DNA of 64,000 bases from Chrysaora quinquecirrha (taxonomy: Eukaryota; Cnidaria; Scyphozoa; Semaeostomeae; Pelagiidae). Made by a program: the position numbers and the translations under genes. Each line of letters opens with the position of its first letter. Within the stretch, counting starts at the first letter, position 1. The stretch covers positions 476,770 through 540,769 of the forward strand of contig JACTAT010000016.1 of the NCBI GenBank assembly GCA_014526335.1, written 5' to 3'. The notes beneath the pieces are model-generated. The model ran no database searches. It was given only the letters and a program-made list of their open reading frames with translations, and was not told the origin of the DNA. Of this stretch, positions 13,801 to 25,728 are shown in pieces.

Positions 13801-16800
13801 AGAAAAAGCTACCAAATACCCCTGAATAGGCTCTAGGGGTAAATAAGGTATTATTGTATCAAAATAGGTCGATTTAGGGACAAAAATAACCCTCGAAAAA
13901 TCGTCAAAAGGTAAGTCTATAGCCTTACTAAATGGCCAAAAATCGGCAAAAATCAGGGTTTTCAAAACTCCTTTTTCTTCCCAAACAGCTAGAAAAAGCT
14001 ACCAAATACCCCTGAATAGGCTCTAGGGGTAAATAAGGTATTATTGTATCAAAATAGGTCGATTTAGGGACAAAAATAACCCTCGAAAAATCGTCAAAAG
14101 GTAAGTCTATAGCCTTACTAAATGGCCAAAAATCGGCAAAAATCAGGGGTTTTCAAAACTCCTTTTTCTTCCCAAACAGCTAGAAAAAGCTACCAAATAC
14201 CCCTGAATAGGCTCTAGGGGTAAATAAGGTATTATTGTATCAAAATAGGTCGATTTAGGGACAAAAATAACCCTCGAAAAATCGTCAAAAGGTAAGTCTA
14301 TAGCCTTACTAAATGGCCAAAAATCGGCAAAAATCAGGGTTTTCAAAACTCCTTTTTCTTCCCAAACAGCTAGAAAAAGCTACCAAATACCCCTGAATAG
14401 GCTCTAGGGGTAAATAAGGTATTATTGTATCAAAATAGGTCGATTTAGGGACAAAAATAACCCTCGAAAAATCGTCAAAAAGGTAAGTCTATAGCCTTAC
14501 TAAATGGCCAAAAATCGGCAAAAATCAGGGGTTTCAAAACTCCCTTTTTCTTCCCAAACAGCTAGAAAAAGCTACCAAATACCCCCTGAATAGGCTCTAG
14601 GGGGTAAATAAGGTATTATTGTATCAAAATAGGTCGATTTAGGGACAAAAAATAACCCTCGAAAAATCGTCAAAAAGGTAAGTCTATAGCCTTACTAAAT
14701 GGCCAAAAATCGGCAAAAATCAGGGGTTTTCAAAACTCCCTTTTTTCTTCCCAAACAGCTAGAAAAAGCTACCAAATACCCCTGAATAGGCTCTAGGGGG
14801 TAAATAAGGTATTATTGTATCAAAATAGGTCGATTTAGGGACAAAAATAACCCTCGAAAAATCGTCAAAAAGGTAAGTCTATAGCCTTACTAAATGGCCA
14901 AAAATCGGCCAAAATCAGGGTTTTCAAAACTCCTTTTTCTTCCCAAACAGCTAGAAAAAGCTACCAAATACCCCTGAATAGGCTCTAGGGGTAAATAAGG
15001 TATTATTGTATCAAAATAGGTCGATTTAGGGACAAAAATAACCCTCGAAAAATCGTCAAAAGGTAAGTCTATAGCCTTACTAAATGGCCAAAAATCGGCA
15101 AAAATCAGGGGTTTTCAAAACTCCTTTTTCTTCCCAAACAGCTAGAAAAAGCTACCAAATACCCCTGAATAGGCTCTAGGGGTAAATAAGGTATTATTGT
15201 ATCAAAATAGGTCGATTTAGGGACAAAAATAACCCTCGAAAAATCGTCAAAAGGTAAGTCTATAGCCTTACTAAATGGCCAAAAATCGGCCAAAATCAGG
15301 GTTTTCAAAACTCCTTTTTCTTCCCAAACAGCTAGAAAAAGCTACCAAATACCCCTGAATAGGCTCTAGGGGTAAATAAGGTATTATTGTATCAAAATAG
15401 GTCGATTTAGGGACAAAAATAACCCTCGAAAAATCGTCAAAAGGTAAGTCTATAGCCTTACTAAATGGCCAAAAATCGGCAAAAATCAGGGTTTTCAAAA
15501 CTCCTTTTTCTTCCCAAACAGCTAGAAAAAGCTACCAAATACCCCTGAATAGGCTCTAGGGGTAAATAAGGTATTATTTGTATCAAAATAGGTCGATTTA
15601 GGGACAAAAATAACCCTCGAAAAATCGTCAAAAGGTAAGTCTATAGCCTTACTAAATGGCCAAAAATCGGCAAAAATCAGGGTTTTCAAAACTCCTTTTT
15701 CTTCCCAAACAGCTAGAAAAAGCTACCAAATACCCCCTGAATAGGCTCTAGCGGGTAAATAAGGTATTATTGTATCAAAATAGGTCGATTTAGGGACAAA
15801 AAATAACCCTCGAAAAATCGTCAAAAAGGTAAGTCTATAGCCTTACTAAATGGCCAAAAATCGGCAAAATCAGGGGTTTTCAAAACTCCCTTTTTTCTTC
15901 CCAAACTGCTAGAAAAAGCTACCAAATACCCCCTGAATAGGCTCTAAGGGGTAAATAAGGTATTATTGTATCAAATAGGTCGATTTAGGGAAAAAAATAA
16001 CCCTCGAAAAATCGTCAAAATGGTAAGTCTATAGCCTTACTAAATAGCCAAAAATCGGCAAAAATCAGGGTTTTCAAAACTCCTTTTTCTTCCCAAACAG
16101 CTAGAAAAAGCTACCAAATACCCCTGAATAGGCTCTAGGGGTAAATAAGGTATTATTGTATCAAAATAGGTCGATTTAGGGACAAAAATAACCCTCGAAA
16201 AATCGTCAAAAGGTAAGTCTATAGCCTTACTAAATGGCCAAAAATCGGCAAAAATCAGGGTTTTCAAAACTCCTTTTTCTTCCCAAACAGCTAGAAAAAG
16301 CTACCAAATACCCCCTGAATAGGCTCTAGGGGGTAAATAAGGTATTATTGTATCAAAATAGGTCGATTTAGGGACAAAAATAACCCTCGAAAAATCGTCA
16401 AAAAGGTAAGTCTATAGCCTTACTAAATGGCCAAAAATCGGCAAAAATCAGGGTTTTCAAAACTCCTTTTTCTTCCCAAACAGCTAGAAAAAGCTACCAA
16501 ATACCCCTGAATAGGCTCTAGGGGTAAATAAGGTATTATTGTATCAAATAGGTCGATTTAGGGACAAAAGTAACCCTCAAAAAATCGTCAAAAAGGTAAG
16601 TCTATAGCCTTCCTAAATGGCCAAAAATCGGCAAAAATCAGGGGTTTTTAAAACTACCCTTTTTCTACCCAAACAGCTAGAAAAAGCTACCAAATACCCC
16701 CTGAATAGGGTCTAGGGGGTAATAAGGTATTATTCCATCAAAATAGGTCGATATAGGGACAAAAAATAACCCTCGAAAAATCGTTTAAAAGGTAAGTCTA

Positions 16801-19800
16801 TAGCCTTACTAAATGGCCAAAAATCGGCAAAAATCAGGGTTTTCAAAACTCCTTTTTCTTCCCAAACAGCTAGAAAAAGCTACCAAATACCCCTGAATAG
16901 GCTCTAGGGGTAAATAAGGTATTATTGTATCAAAATAGGTCGATTTAGGGACAAAAATAACCCTCGAAAAATCGTCAAAAGGTAAGTCTATAGCCTTACT
17001 AAATGGCCAAAAATCGGCAAAAATCAGGGTTTTCAAAACTCCTTTTTCTTCCCAAACAGCTAGAAAAAGCTACCAAATACCCCTGAATAGGCTCTAGGGG
17101 TAAATAAGGTATTATTGTATCAAAATAGGTCGATTTAGGGACAAAAATAACCCTCGAAAAATCGTCAAAAGGTAAGTCTATAGCCTTACTAAATGGCCAA
17201 AAATCGGCCAAAATCAGGGGTTTTCAAAACTCCTTTTTCTTCCCAAACAGCTAGAAAAAGCTACCAAATACCCCTGAATAGGCTCTAGGGGGTAAATAAG
17301 GTATTATTGTATCAAAATAGGTCGATTTAGGGACAAAAAATAACCCTCGAAAAATCGTCAAAAAGGTAAGTCTATAGCCTTACTAAATGGCCAAAAATCG
17401 GCAAAAATCAGGGTTTTCAAAACTCCTTTTTCTTCCCAAACAGCTAGAAAAAGCTACCAAATACCCCTGAATAGGCTCTAGGGGGTAAATAAGGTATTAT
17501 TGTATCAAAATAGGTCGATTTAGGGACAAAAATAACCCTCGAAAAATCGTCAAAAAGGTAAGTCTATAGCCTTACTAAATGGCCAAAAATCGGCAAAAAT
17601 CAGGGTTTTCAAAACTCCTTTTTCTTCCCAAACAGCTAGAAAAAGCTACCAAATACCCCTGAATAGGCTCTAGGGGTAAATAAGGTATTATTGTATCAAA
17701 ATAGGTCGATTTAGGGACAAAAATAACCCTCGAAAAATCGTCAAAAGGTAAGTCTATAGCCTTACTAAATGGCCAAAAATCGGCCAAAATCAGGGGTTTT
17801 CAAAACTCCTTTTTCTTCCCAAACAGCTAGAAAAAGCTACCAAATACCCCTGAATAGGCTCTAGGGGTAAATAAGGTATTATTGTATCAAAATAGGTCGA
17901 TTTAGGGACAAAAATAACCCTCGAAAAATCGTCAAAAGGTAAGTCTATAGCCTTACTAAATGGCCAAAAATCGGCCAAAATCAGGGTTTTCAAAACTCCT
18001 TTTTCTTCCCAAACAGCTAGAAAAAGCTACCAAATACCCCTGAATAGGCTCTAGGGGTAAATAAGGTATTATTTCATCAAAATAGGTCGATTTAGGGACA
18101 AAAATAACCCTCGAAAAATCGTCAAAAGGTAAGTCTATAGCCTTACTAAATGGCCAAAAATCGGCCAAAATCAGGGTTTTCAAAACTCCTTTTTCTTCCC
18201 AAACAGCTAGAAAAAGCTACCAAATACCCCTGAATAGGCTCTAGGGGTAAATAAGGTATTATTTCATCAAAATAGGTCGATTTAGGGACAAAAATAACCC
18301 TCGAAAAATCGTCAAAAGGTAAGTCTATAGCCTTACTAAATGGCCAAAAATCGGCAAAAATCAGGGTTTTCAAAACTCCTTTTTCTTCCCAAACAGCTAG
18401 AAAAAGCTACCAAATACCCCCTGAATAGGCTCTAGGGGGTAAATAAGGTATTATTGTATCAAAATAGGTCGATTTAGGGACAAAAATAACCCTCGAAAAA
18501 TCGTCAAAAAGGTAAGTCTATAGCCTTACTAAATGGCCAAAAATCGGCAAAAATCAGGGGTTTTCAAAACTCCCTTTTTTCTTCCCAAACAGCTAGAAAA
18601 AGCTACCAAACTCCCCCTGAATAGGCTTTAAGGGGTAAATAAGGTATTATTTGTATCAAAATAGGTCGATTTAGGGACAAAAATAACCCTCGAAAAATCG
18701 TCAAAAGGTAAGTCTATAGCCTTACTAAATGGCCAAAAATCGGCCAAAATCAGGGTTTTCAAAACTCCTTTTTCTTCCCAAACAGCTAGAAAAAGCTACC
18801 AAATACCCCTGAATAGGCTCTAGGGGGTAAATAAGGTATTATTGTATCAAAATAGGTCGATTTAGGGACAAAAATAACCCTCGAAAAATCGTCAAAAGGT
18901 AAGTCTATAGCCTTACTAAATGGCCAAAAATCGGCCAAAATCAGGGGTTTTCAAAACTCCTTTTTCTTCCCAAACAGCTAGAAAAAGCTACCAAATACCC
19001 CTGAATAGGCTCTAGGGGTAAATAAGGTATTATTGTATCAAAATAGGTCGATTTAGGGACAAAAATAACCCTCGAAAAATCGTCAAAAGGTAAGTCTATA
19101 GCCTTACTAAATGCCAAAAATCGGCAAAAATCAGGGGTTTTCAAAACTCCTTTTTCTTCCCAAACAGCTAGAAAAAGCTACCAAATACCCCTGAATAGGC
19201 TCTAGGGGTAAATAAGGTATTATTGTATCAAAATAGGTCGATTTAGGGACAAAAATAACCCTCGAAAAATCGTCAAAAGGTAAGTCTATAGCCTTACTAA
19301 ATGGCCAAAAATCGGCCAAAATCAGGGGTTTTCAAAACTCCTTTTTCTTCCCAAACAGCTAGAAAACCTACCAAATACCCCTGAATAGGCTCTAGGGGTA
19401 AATAAGGTATTATTTTATCAAAATAGGTCGATTTAGGGACAAAAATAACCCTCGAAAAATCGTCAAAAGGTAAGTCTATAGCCTTACTAAATGGCCAAAA
19501 ATCGGCCAAAATCAGGGGTTTTCAAAACTCCTTTTTCTTCCCAAACAGCTAGAAAAAGCTACCAAATACCCCTGAATAGGCTCTAGGGATAAATAAGGTA
19601 TTATTGTATCAAAATAGGTCGATTTAGGGACAAAAATAACCCTCGAAAAATCGTCAAAAGGTAAGTCTATAGCCTTACTAAATGGCCAAAAATCGGCAAA
19701 ATCAGGGGTTTTCAAAACTCCTTTTTCTTCCCAAACAGCTAGAAAAAGCTACCAAATACCCCTGAATAGGCTCTAGGAGGTAAATAAGGTATTATTGTAT

Positions 19801-21240
19801 CAAAATAGGTCGATTTAGGGACAAAAATAACCCTCGAAAAATCGTCAAAAGGTAAGTCTATAGCCTTACTAAATGGCCAAAAATCGGCCAAAATCAGGGG
19901 TTTTCAAAACTCCTTTTTCTTCCCAAACAGCTAGAAAAAGCTACCAAATACCCCTGAATAGGCTCTAGGGGTAAATAAGGTATTATTTCATCAAAATAGG
20001 TCGATTTAGGGACAAAAATAACCCTCGAAAAATCGTCAAAAGGTAAGTCTATAGCCTTACTAAATGGCCAAAAATCGGCCAAAATCAGGGGTTTTCAAAA
20101 CTCCTTTTTCTTCCCAAACAGCTAGAAAAAGCTACCAAATACCCCTGAATAGGCTCTAGGGGTAAATAAGGTATTATTGTATCAAAATAGGTCGATTTAG
20201 GGACAAAAATAACCCTCGAAAAATCGTCAAAAGGTAAGTCTATAGCCTTACTAAATGGCCAAAAATCGGCAAAAATCAGGGGTTTTCAAAACTCCCTTTT
20301 TTCTTCCCAAACAGCTAGAAAAAGCTACCAAATACCCCTGAATAGGCTCTAGGGGGTAAATAAGGTATTATTGTATCAAAATAGGTCGATTTAGGGACAA
20401 AAATAACCCTCAAAAATCGTCAAAAGGTAAGTCTATAGCCTTACTAAATGGCCAAAAATCGGCCAAAATCAGGGGTTTTCAAAACTCCTTTTTCTTCCCA
20501 AACAGCTAGAAAAAGCTACCAAATACCCCTGAATAGGCTCTAGGGGTAAATAAGGTATTATTGTATCAAAATAGGTCGATTTAGGGACAAAAATAACCCT
20601 CGAAAAATCGTCAAAAGGTAAGTCTATAGCCTTACTAAATGGCCAAAAATCGGCAAAAATCAGGGTTTTCAAAACTCCTTTTTCTTCCCAAACAGCTCTA
20701 CCAAATACCCCTGAATAGGCTCTAGGAGGGGTAAATAAGGTATTATTGTATCAAAATAGGTCGATTTAGGGACAAAAATAACCCTCGAAAAATCGTCAAA
20801 AGGTAAGTCTATAGCCCTAAATGGCCAAAAATCGGCCAAAATCAGGGTTTTCAAAACTCCTTTTTCTTCCCAAACAGCTAGAAAAAGCTACCAAATACCC
20901 CTGAATAGGCTCTAGGAGATAAATAAGGTATTATTGTATCAAAATAGGTCGATTTAGGGACAAAAATAACCCTCGAAAAATCGTCAAAAGGTAAGTCTAT
21001 AGCCTTACTAAATGGCCAAAAATCGGCCAAAATCAGGGGTTTTCAAAACTCCTTTTTCTTCCCAAACAGCTAGAAAAAGCTACCAAATACCCCTGAATAG
21101 GCTCTAGGGGGTAAATAAGGTATTATTGTATCAAAATAGGTCGATTTAGGGACAAAAATAACCCTCGAAAAATCGTCAAAAGGTAAGTCTATAGCCTTAC
21201 TAAATGGCCAAAAATCGGCCAAAATCAGGGTTTTCAAAAC
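7840..21240. repeat. Homogenised satellite core
   Basis: Monomers across these ~13 kb share one consensus: ggtaagtct, ccttactaaat, often ggcaaaaatcagg instead of ggccaaaatcagg, ttttcaaaac, cttcccaaacagctag, ctaggggtaaat and ttgtatcaaaa. Many neighbours differ only by one homopolymer step. The right boundary is abrupt: near 21,420-21,440 gttttgaaaac and cttcacaaacagctttaaaa reappear within a monomer. Local scars include a duplicated ctctagggg at 10730-10745 and a shortened cagctctaccaaat at 20690. Confidence 0.85.
8038..8345. repeat. Pair of divergent monomers at the core edge
   Basis: Two successive monomers carry many private changes (aaaatagtcataaaagg, aaatagcaaaaaatcgac, attagtggttatgaaaac, ggtattactgtatc) between units that match the consensus closely. 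They mark the left side of the homogenised core and look like older units bypassed by amplification. Confidence 0.7.
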
Positions 21241-21420
21241 TCCCTTTTTCTTCCCAAACAGCTAGAAAAAGCTACCAAATACCCCTGAATAGGCTCTAGG
21301 GGATAAATAAGGTATTATTTCATCAAAATAGGTCGATTTAGGGACAAAAATAACCCTCGAAAAATCGTCAAAAGGTAAGTCTATAGCCTTACTAAATGGC
21401 CAAAAATCGGCCAAAATCAG

Positions 21421-24400
21421 GGTTTTGAAAACTCCTTTTTCTTCACAAACAGCTTTAAAACCTACCAAATACCCCTGAATAGGCTCTAGGGGATAAATAA
21501 GGTATTATTTCATCAAAATAGGTCGATTTAGGGACAAAAATAACCCTCGAAAAATCGTCAAAAGGTAAGTCTATAGCCTTACTAAATGGCCATAAATCGG
21601 CCAAAATCAGGGGTTTTGAAAACTCCTTTTTCTTCACAAACAGCTAGAAAAACCTACCAAATACCCCTGAATAGGCTCTAGGAGATAAATAAGGTATTAT
21701 TTCATCAAAATAGGTCGATTTAGGGACAAAAATAACCCTCGAAAGATCCTCAAGAAGGTAAGCCTATAGCCTTACTAAATGGCCATAAATCGGCCAAAAT
21801 CAGGGGTTTTGAAAACTCCCTTTTTTCTTCACAAACAGCTTTAAAACCTACCAAATACCCCTGAATAGGCTCTAGGAGATAAATAAGGTATTATTTCATC
21901 AAAATAGGTCGATTTAGGGACAAAAATAACCCTCCAAAAACCGTCAAAAAAGGTAAGTCTATAGCCTTGCTAAATGGCCAAAAATCGGCCAAAATCAGGG
22001 TTTTGAAAACTCCTTTTTCTTCCCAAACAGCTAGAAAAAGCTACCAAATACCCCTGAATAGGCTCTAGGAGATAAATAAGGTATTATTTCATCAAAATAG
22101 GTCGATTTAGGGACAAAAATAACCCTCGAAAAATCGTCAAAAGGTAATCCTATAGCCTTGCTAAATTGCCAAAAATCGGCCAAAATCAGGGTTTTCAAAA
22201 CTCCCTTTTTCTTCACAAACAGCTTTAAAACCTACCAAATACCCCTGAATAGGCTCTAGGAGATAAATAAGGTATTATTTCATCAAAATAGGTCGATTTA
22301 GGGACAAAAATAACCCTCAAAAATCGTCAAAAGGTAAGTCTATAGCCTTGCCAAATGGCCAAAAATCGGCCAAAATCAGGGTTTTGAAAACTCCTTTTTC
22401 TTCCCAAACAGCTTTAAAACCTACCAAATACCCCTGAATAGGCTCTAGGAGATAAATAAGGTATTATTTCATCAAAATAGGTCGATTTAGGGACAAAAAT
22501 AACCCTCAAAAATCGTCAAAAGGTAAGCCTATAGCCTTGCTAAATGGCCAAAAATCGGCCAAAATCAGGGTTTTGAAAACTCCTTTTTCTTCACAAACAG
22601 CTAGAAAAACCTACCAAATACCCCTGAATAGGCTCTAGGAGATAAATAAGGTATTATTTCATCAAAATAGGTCGATTTAGGGACAAAAATAACCCTCGAA
22701 AAATCGTCAAAAGGTAAGCCTATAGCCTTACAAATGGCCAAAAATCGGCCAAAATCAGGGGTTTTGAAAACTCCCATTTTTCTTCACAAACAGCTTTAAA
22801 ACCTACCAAATACCCCTGAATAGGCTCTAGGAGATAAATAAGGTATTAATTCATCAAAATAGGTCGATTTAGGGACAAAAAACATCCCTCAAAAAATCGT
22901 CAAAAAGGTAAGCCTATAGCCTTGCCAAATGGCTAAAAATCGGCCAAAATAAGGGGTTTTGAAAACTCCCTTTTTTCTTCATAAACAGCTATAAAAAGCT
23001 ACCAAATACCCCCTGAATAGGCTCTAGGAGATAAATAAGGTATTATTTCATCAAAATAGGTCGATTTAGGGACAAAAAACAACCCTCAAAAAATCGTCAA
23101 AAAGGTAAGTCTATAGCCTTGCCAAATTGGCCAAAAATCGGCCAAAATCAGGGGTTTTGAAAACTCCATTTTTTCTTCACAAACAGCTTTAAAACCTACC
23201 AAATACCCCCTGAATAGGCTCTAGGAGATAAATAAGGTATTATTTCATCAAAATAGGTCGATTTAGGGACAAAAAATAACCCTCAAAAAATCGTCAAAAA
23301 GGTAAGCCTATAGCCTTGCCAAATGGCCAAAAATCGGCCAAAATCAGGGTTTTGAAAACTCCCTTTTTTCTTCACAAACAGCTTTAAAAACCTACCAAAT
23401 ACCCCCTGAATAGGCTCTAGGAGATAAATAAGGTATTATTTCATCAAAATAGGTCGATTTAGGGACAAAAATAACCCTCAAAAATCGTCAAAAAGGTAAG
23501 CCTATAGCCTTGCCAAATTGCCAAAAATCGGCCAAAATCAGGGTTTTGAAAACTCCATTTTTCTTCACAAACAGCTTTAAAACCTACCAAATACCCCCTG
23601 AATAGGCTCTAGGAGATAAATAAGGTATTATTTCATCAAAATAGGTCGATTTAGGGACAAAAATAACCCTCAAAAAATCGTCAAAAAGGTAAGCCTATAG
23701 CCTTGCCAAATGGCCAAAAATCGGCCAAAATCAAGGGTTTTGAAAACTCCTTTTTTCTTCACAAACAGCTTTAAAAACCTACCAAATACCCCCTGAATAG
23801 GCTCTAGGAGATAAATAAGGTATTATTTCATCAAAATAGGTCGATTTAGGGACAAAAAATAACCGTCAAAAAATCGTCAAAAAGGTAAGTCTATAGCCTT
23901 GCCAAGTGGCCAAAAATCGGCCAAAATCAAGGGTTTTGAAAACTCCATTTTTTCTTCACAAACAGCTTTAAAAACCTACCAAATACCCCCTGAATAGGCT
24001 CTAGGAGATAAATAAGGTATTATTTCATCAAAATAGGTCGATTTAGGGACAAAAATAACCCTCAAAAAATCGTCAAAAAGGTAAGCCTATAGCCTTGCCA
24101 AATTGCCAAAAATCGGCCAAAATCAGGGTTTTGAAAACTCCATTTTTCTTCACAAACAGCTTTAAAACCTACCAAATACCCCCTGAATAGGCTCTAGGAG
24201 ATAAATAAGGTATTATTTCATCAAAATAGGTCGATTTAGGGACAAAAATAACCCTCAAAAATCGTCAAAAAGGTAAGCCTATAGCCTTGCCAAATTGCCA
24301 AAAATCGGCCAAAATCAGGGTTTTGAAAACTCCATTTTTTCTTCACAAACAGCTTTAAAAACCTACCAAATACCCCCTGAATAGGCTCTAGGAGATAAAT

Positions 24401-24690
24401 AAGGTATTATTTCATCAAAATAGGTCGATTTAGGGACAAAAAATAACCGTCAAAAATCGTCAAAAAGGTAAGCCTATAGCCTTGCCAAATTGCCAAAAAT
24501 CGGCCAAAATCAGGGTTTTGAAAACTCCATTTTTTCTTCACAAACAGCTTTAAAAACCTACCAAATACCCCCTGAATAGGCTCTAGGAGATAAATAAGGT
24601 ATTATTTCATCAAAATAGGTCGATTTAGGGACAAAAACAACCGTCAAAAAATCGTCAAAAAGGTAAGCCTATAGCCTTGCCAAATTGCAA
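21421..24690. repeat. Right satellite flank and array boundary
   Basis: Flank-class monomers (gttttgaaaac, cttcacaaacagctttaaaa, ctaggagataaat, ttcatcaaaa, ccttgccaaat). From about 22,850 they gain longer homopolymers (taccccctg, ttttttcttc, aaaaaatcg). The array stops inside a monomer: after ccttgccaaattgc it continues as aaaattggttgtag, unrelated sequence leading into the GCT-rich region. No target duplication or terminal motif is visible at the junction. Confidence 0.85.
21721..21839. repeat. Divergent monomer segment shared with 1324-1442
   Basis: Right-hand copy of the 119-base variant segment. Its downstream continuation is the ordinary flank form (agctttaaaacctacc), unlike the left copy, so the shared block ends inside the monomer. 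About 95 bp further on, ccctccaaaaaccgtcaaaa is another variant string, shared with a monomer near 9038. Confidence 0.85.
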
Positions 24691-24696
24691 AATTGG

Positions 24697-25240
24697 TTGT
24701 AGATGCTTATTGCAGTCTACAAATTGTTGTCGCTGCTGTGAACCTTGGCAGTTTCTTCTGTCGTTCCTGAGATCCTGTTGTTTTTGCTGCTGCTAGTATT
24801 GCTGCTGTGTCTGTTGAGCTACTAGTAAGTGCGTTGGTTAAGTAAACTGCATGTACCATTGCTGCCACCTTTGTTCTTCCGCCAACGATGTGGCTGCGAT
24901 TTTTGCTGCAGTGTCGCCATCGCAACTACCGGTTGCGCTGCTGCTGCATCTACAAGTGCTGCTACTACATTGCAGCAGCAGCTGCTGCGATCCACTATTG
25001 CTGCCACTACTTCTACAGTTTCTACTTCTGTCAAAGCTGCTGCTGAGATGCTGCTGTTGCTGCTTCTTCTAATGCAGTTGTTTCTATTGCCGCAATGGTT
25101 AAGCTACGACTGCCGCCACGTTTGATTCTACCTCTACTGTTGCTGCTGCCACAAGTGCTGCTGTCTCTTATAAAGTTATTACATCTGCCGCTACAACTAC
25201 TACTGCTGCTGCTTCTCCTGCTATTACTGCTACATATACG
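24697..25240. repeat. GCT/ACT-rich trinucleotide repeat region, left part
   Basis: Degenerate runs of gct, gtt, act and gcc triplets begin a few bases after the satellite. Recognisable phrases (gatccactattgctgccac, gctgctactacattgcagc) recur in the right-hand part after 25,729, showing that this is the same repeat family interrupted by an inserted element. Read on the plus strand, one frame is Ala/Thr/Ser-rich and another Leu-rich; frequent frame changes argue against a live gene. Confidence 0.85.
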
Positions 25241-25711
25241 TTTTCAAACAGGCCTGGGTAGGGCGCGATATTTTTCTGGAAAATTGTAGACATCTAAAGC
25301 AAAAGAATCTCTTCGCGTGCAATAGCTGGAATTACGGTCGTTTCAGGAGATTTTGTGCATGAAATTTTACTTCAAATTCACGTCAATTTCACGTTTAATT
25401 CGAAAAAAGTGGAAGAAAGGCTTCAAACCCCACCATATCTGCTCAAGGAGACATTTAATGAAGTATTTTCCTGTTTGCAATTTGCCTGTATCTTGATTCC
25501 TGAATTTCTGTACATATTTTCAACATTTATTGTTGCAGATTCCTTTAATCTCTTTTTCTTCCATTATTCGTGAGTCTGGAGCAAATTTCGCTGAACTACG
25601 TCTCCCAAAACGACCGTCATTCAAGTCGTTGGACAAGGAGAGGATTCCCTTACTGGAAACGTTTACCATTTTCCAGACAAATGTCGCGCCCGACCCAGGC
25701 CTCTTTGAAAA
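25241..25711. mobile_element. Foldback/MITE-like element inside the GCT repeat
   Basis: Unique 471-bp sequence flanked by long imperfect inverted repeats: ttttcaaacaggcctgggt at the left end and cccaggcctctttgaaaa at the right. The similarity continues inward through agggcgcga, ctggaaaa and a later acggtcgttt match, giving arms of roughly 150 bp. No transposase frame is seen; the longest frame is 80 codons with no recognisable domain. The bases just outside the arms give no convincing target duplication, so the superfamily is undetermined. Its insertion splits an older repeat tract. Confidence 0.7.
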
Positions 25712-25728
25712 TATGTCTATCGCTGCTA

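Larger units (their letters stand above)
1..24690. repeat. 190-193 bp satellite DNA array, ~129 monomers
   Basis: Head-to-tail tandem array filling the first 24.7 kb with no foreign insertion seen. Spacing of the landmark gtcgatttagggac is 190 bp (161 to 351) and 192 bp (351 to 543), so the window holds about 129 monomers; the left end lies outside. Every monomer has the same blocks in order: a ggccaaaaatcggcc near-palindrome, a T-rich tract followed by cttcccaaacagc or cttcacaaacagc, ctgaataggctctagg, gataaataaggtatta, then gtcgatttaggg...ccctcgaaaaatcg, which could pair as a short stem. Length changes are mostly in A, T, C or G runs. Monomer length is close to a nucleosome repeat, typical of heterochromatic or centromeric satellites, but location is not shown. 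The recurring 60-99 codon frames are by-products of one monomer being mostly stop-free on the minus strand; 190 is not a multiple of 3, so no frame persists. Confidence 0.98.

Noticed and set aside
3294..22216. Dozens of similar 60-99 codon minus-strand frames in the satellite
   Set aside because: They recur once per monomer, shift frame because the monomer is usually not a multiple of 3, lack splice or start logic, and differ by frame-changing homopolymer indels. They are repeat by-products, not a protein family.
1..24690. CRISPR-like array
   Set aside because: Units are contiguous 190-bp repeats with no unique spacers, in a eukaryotic context.
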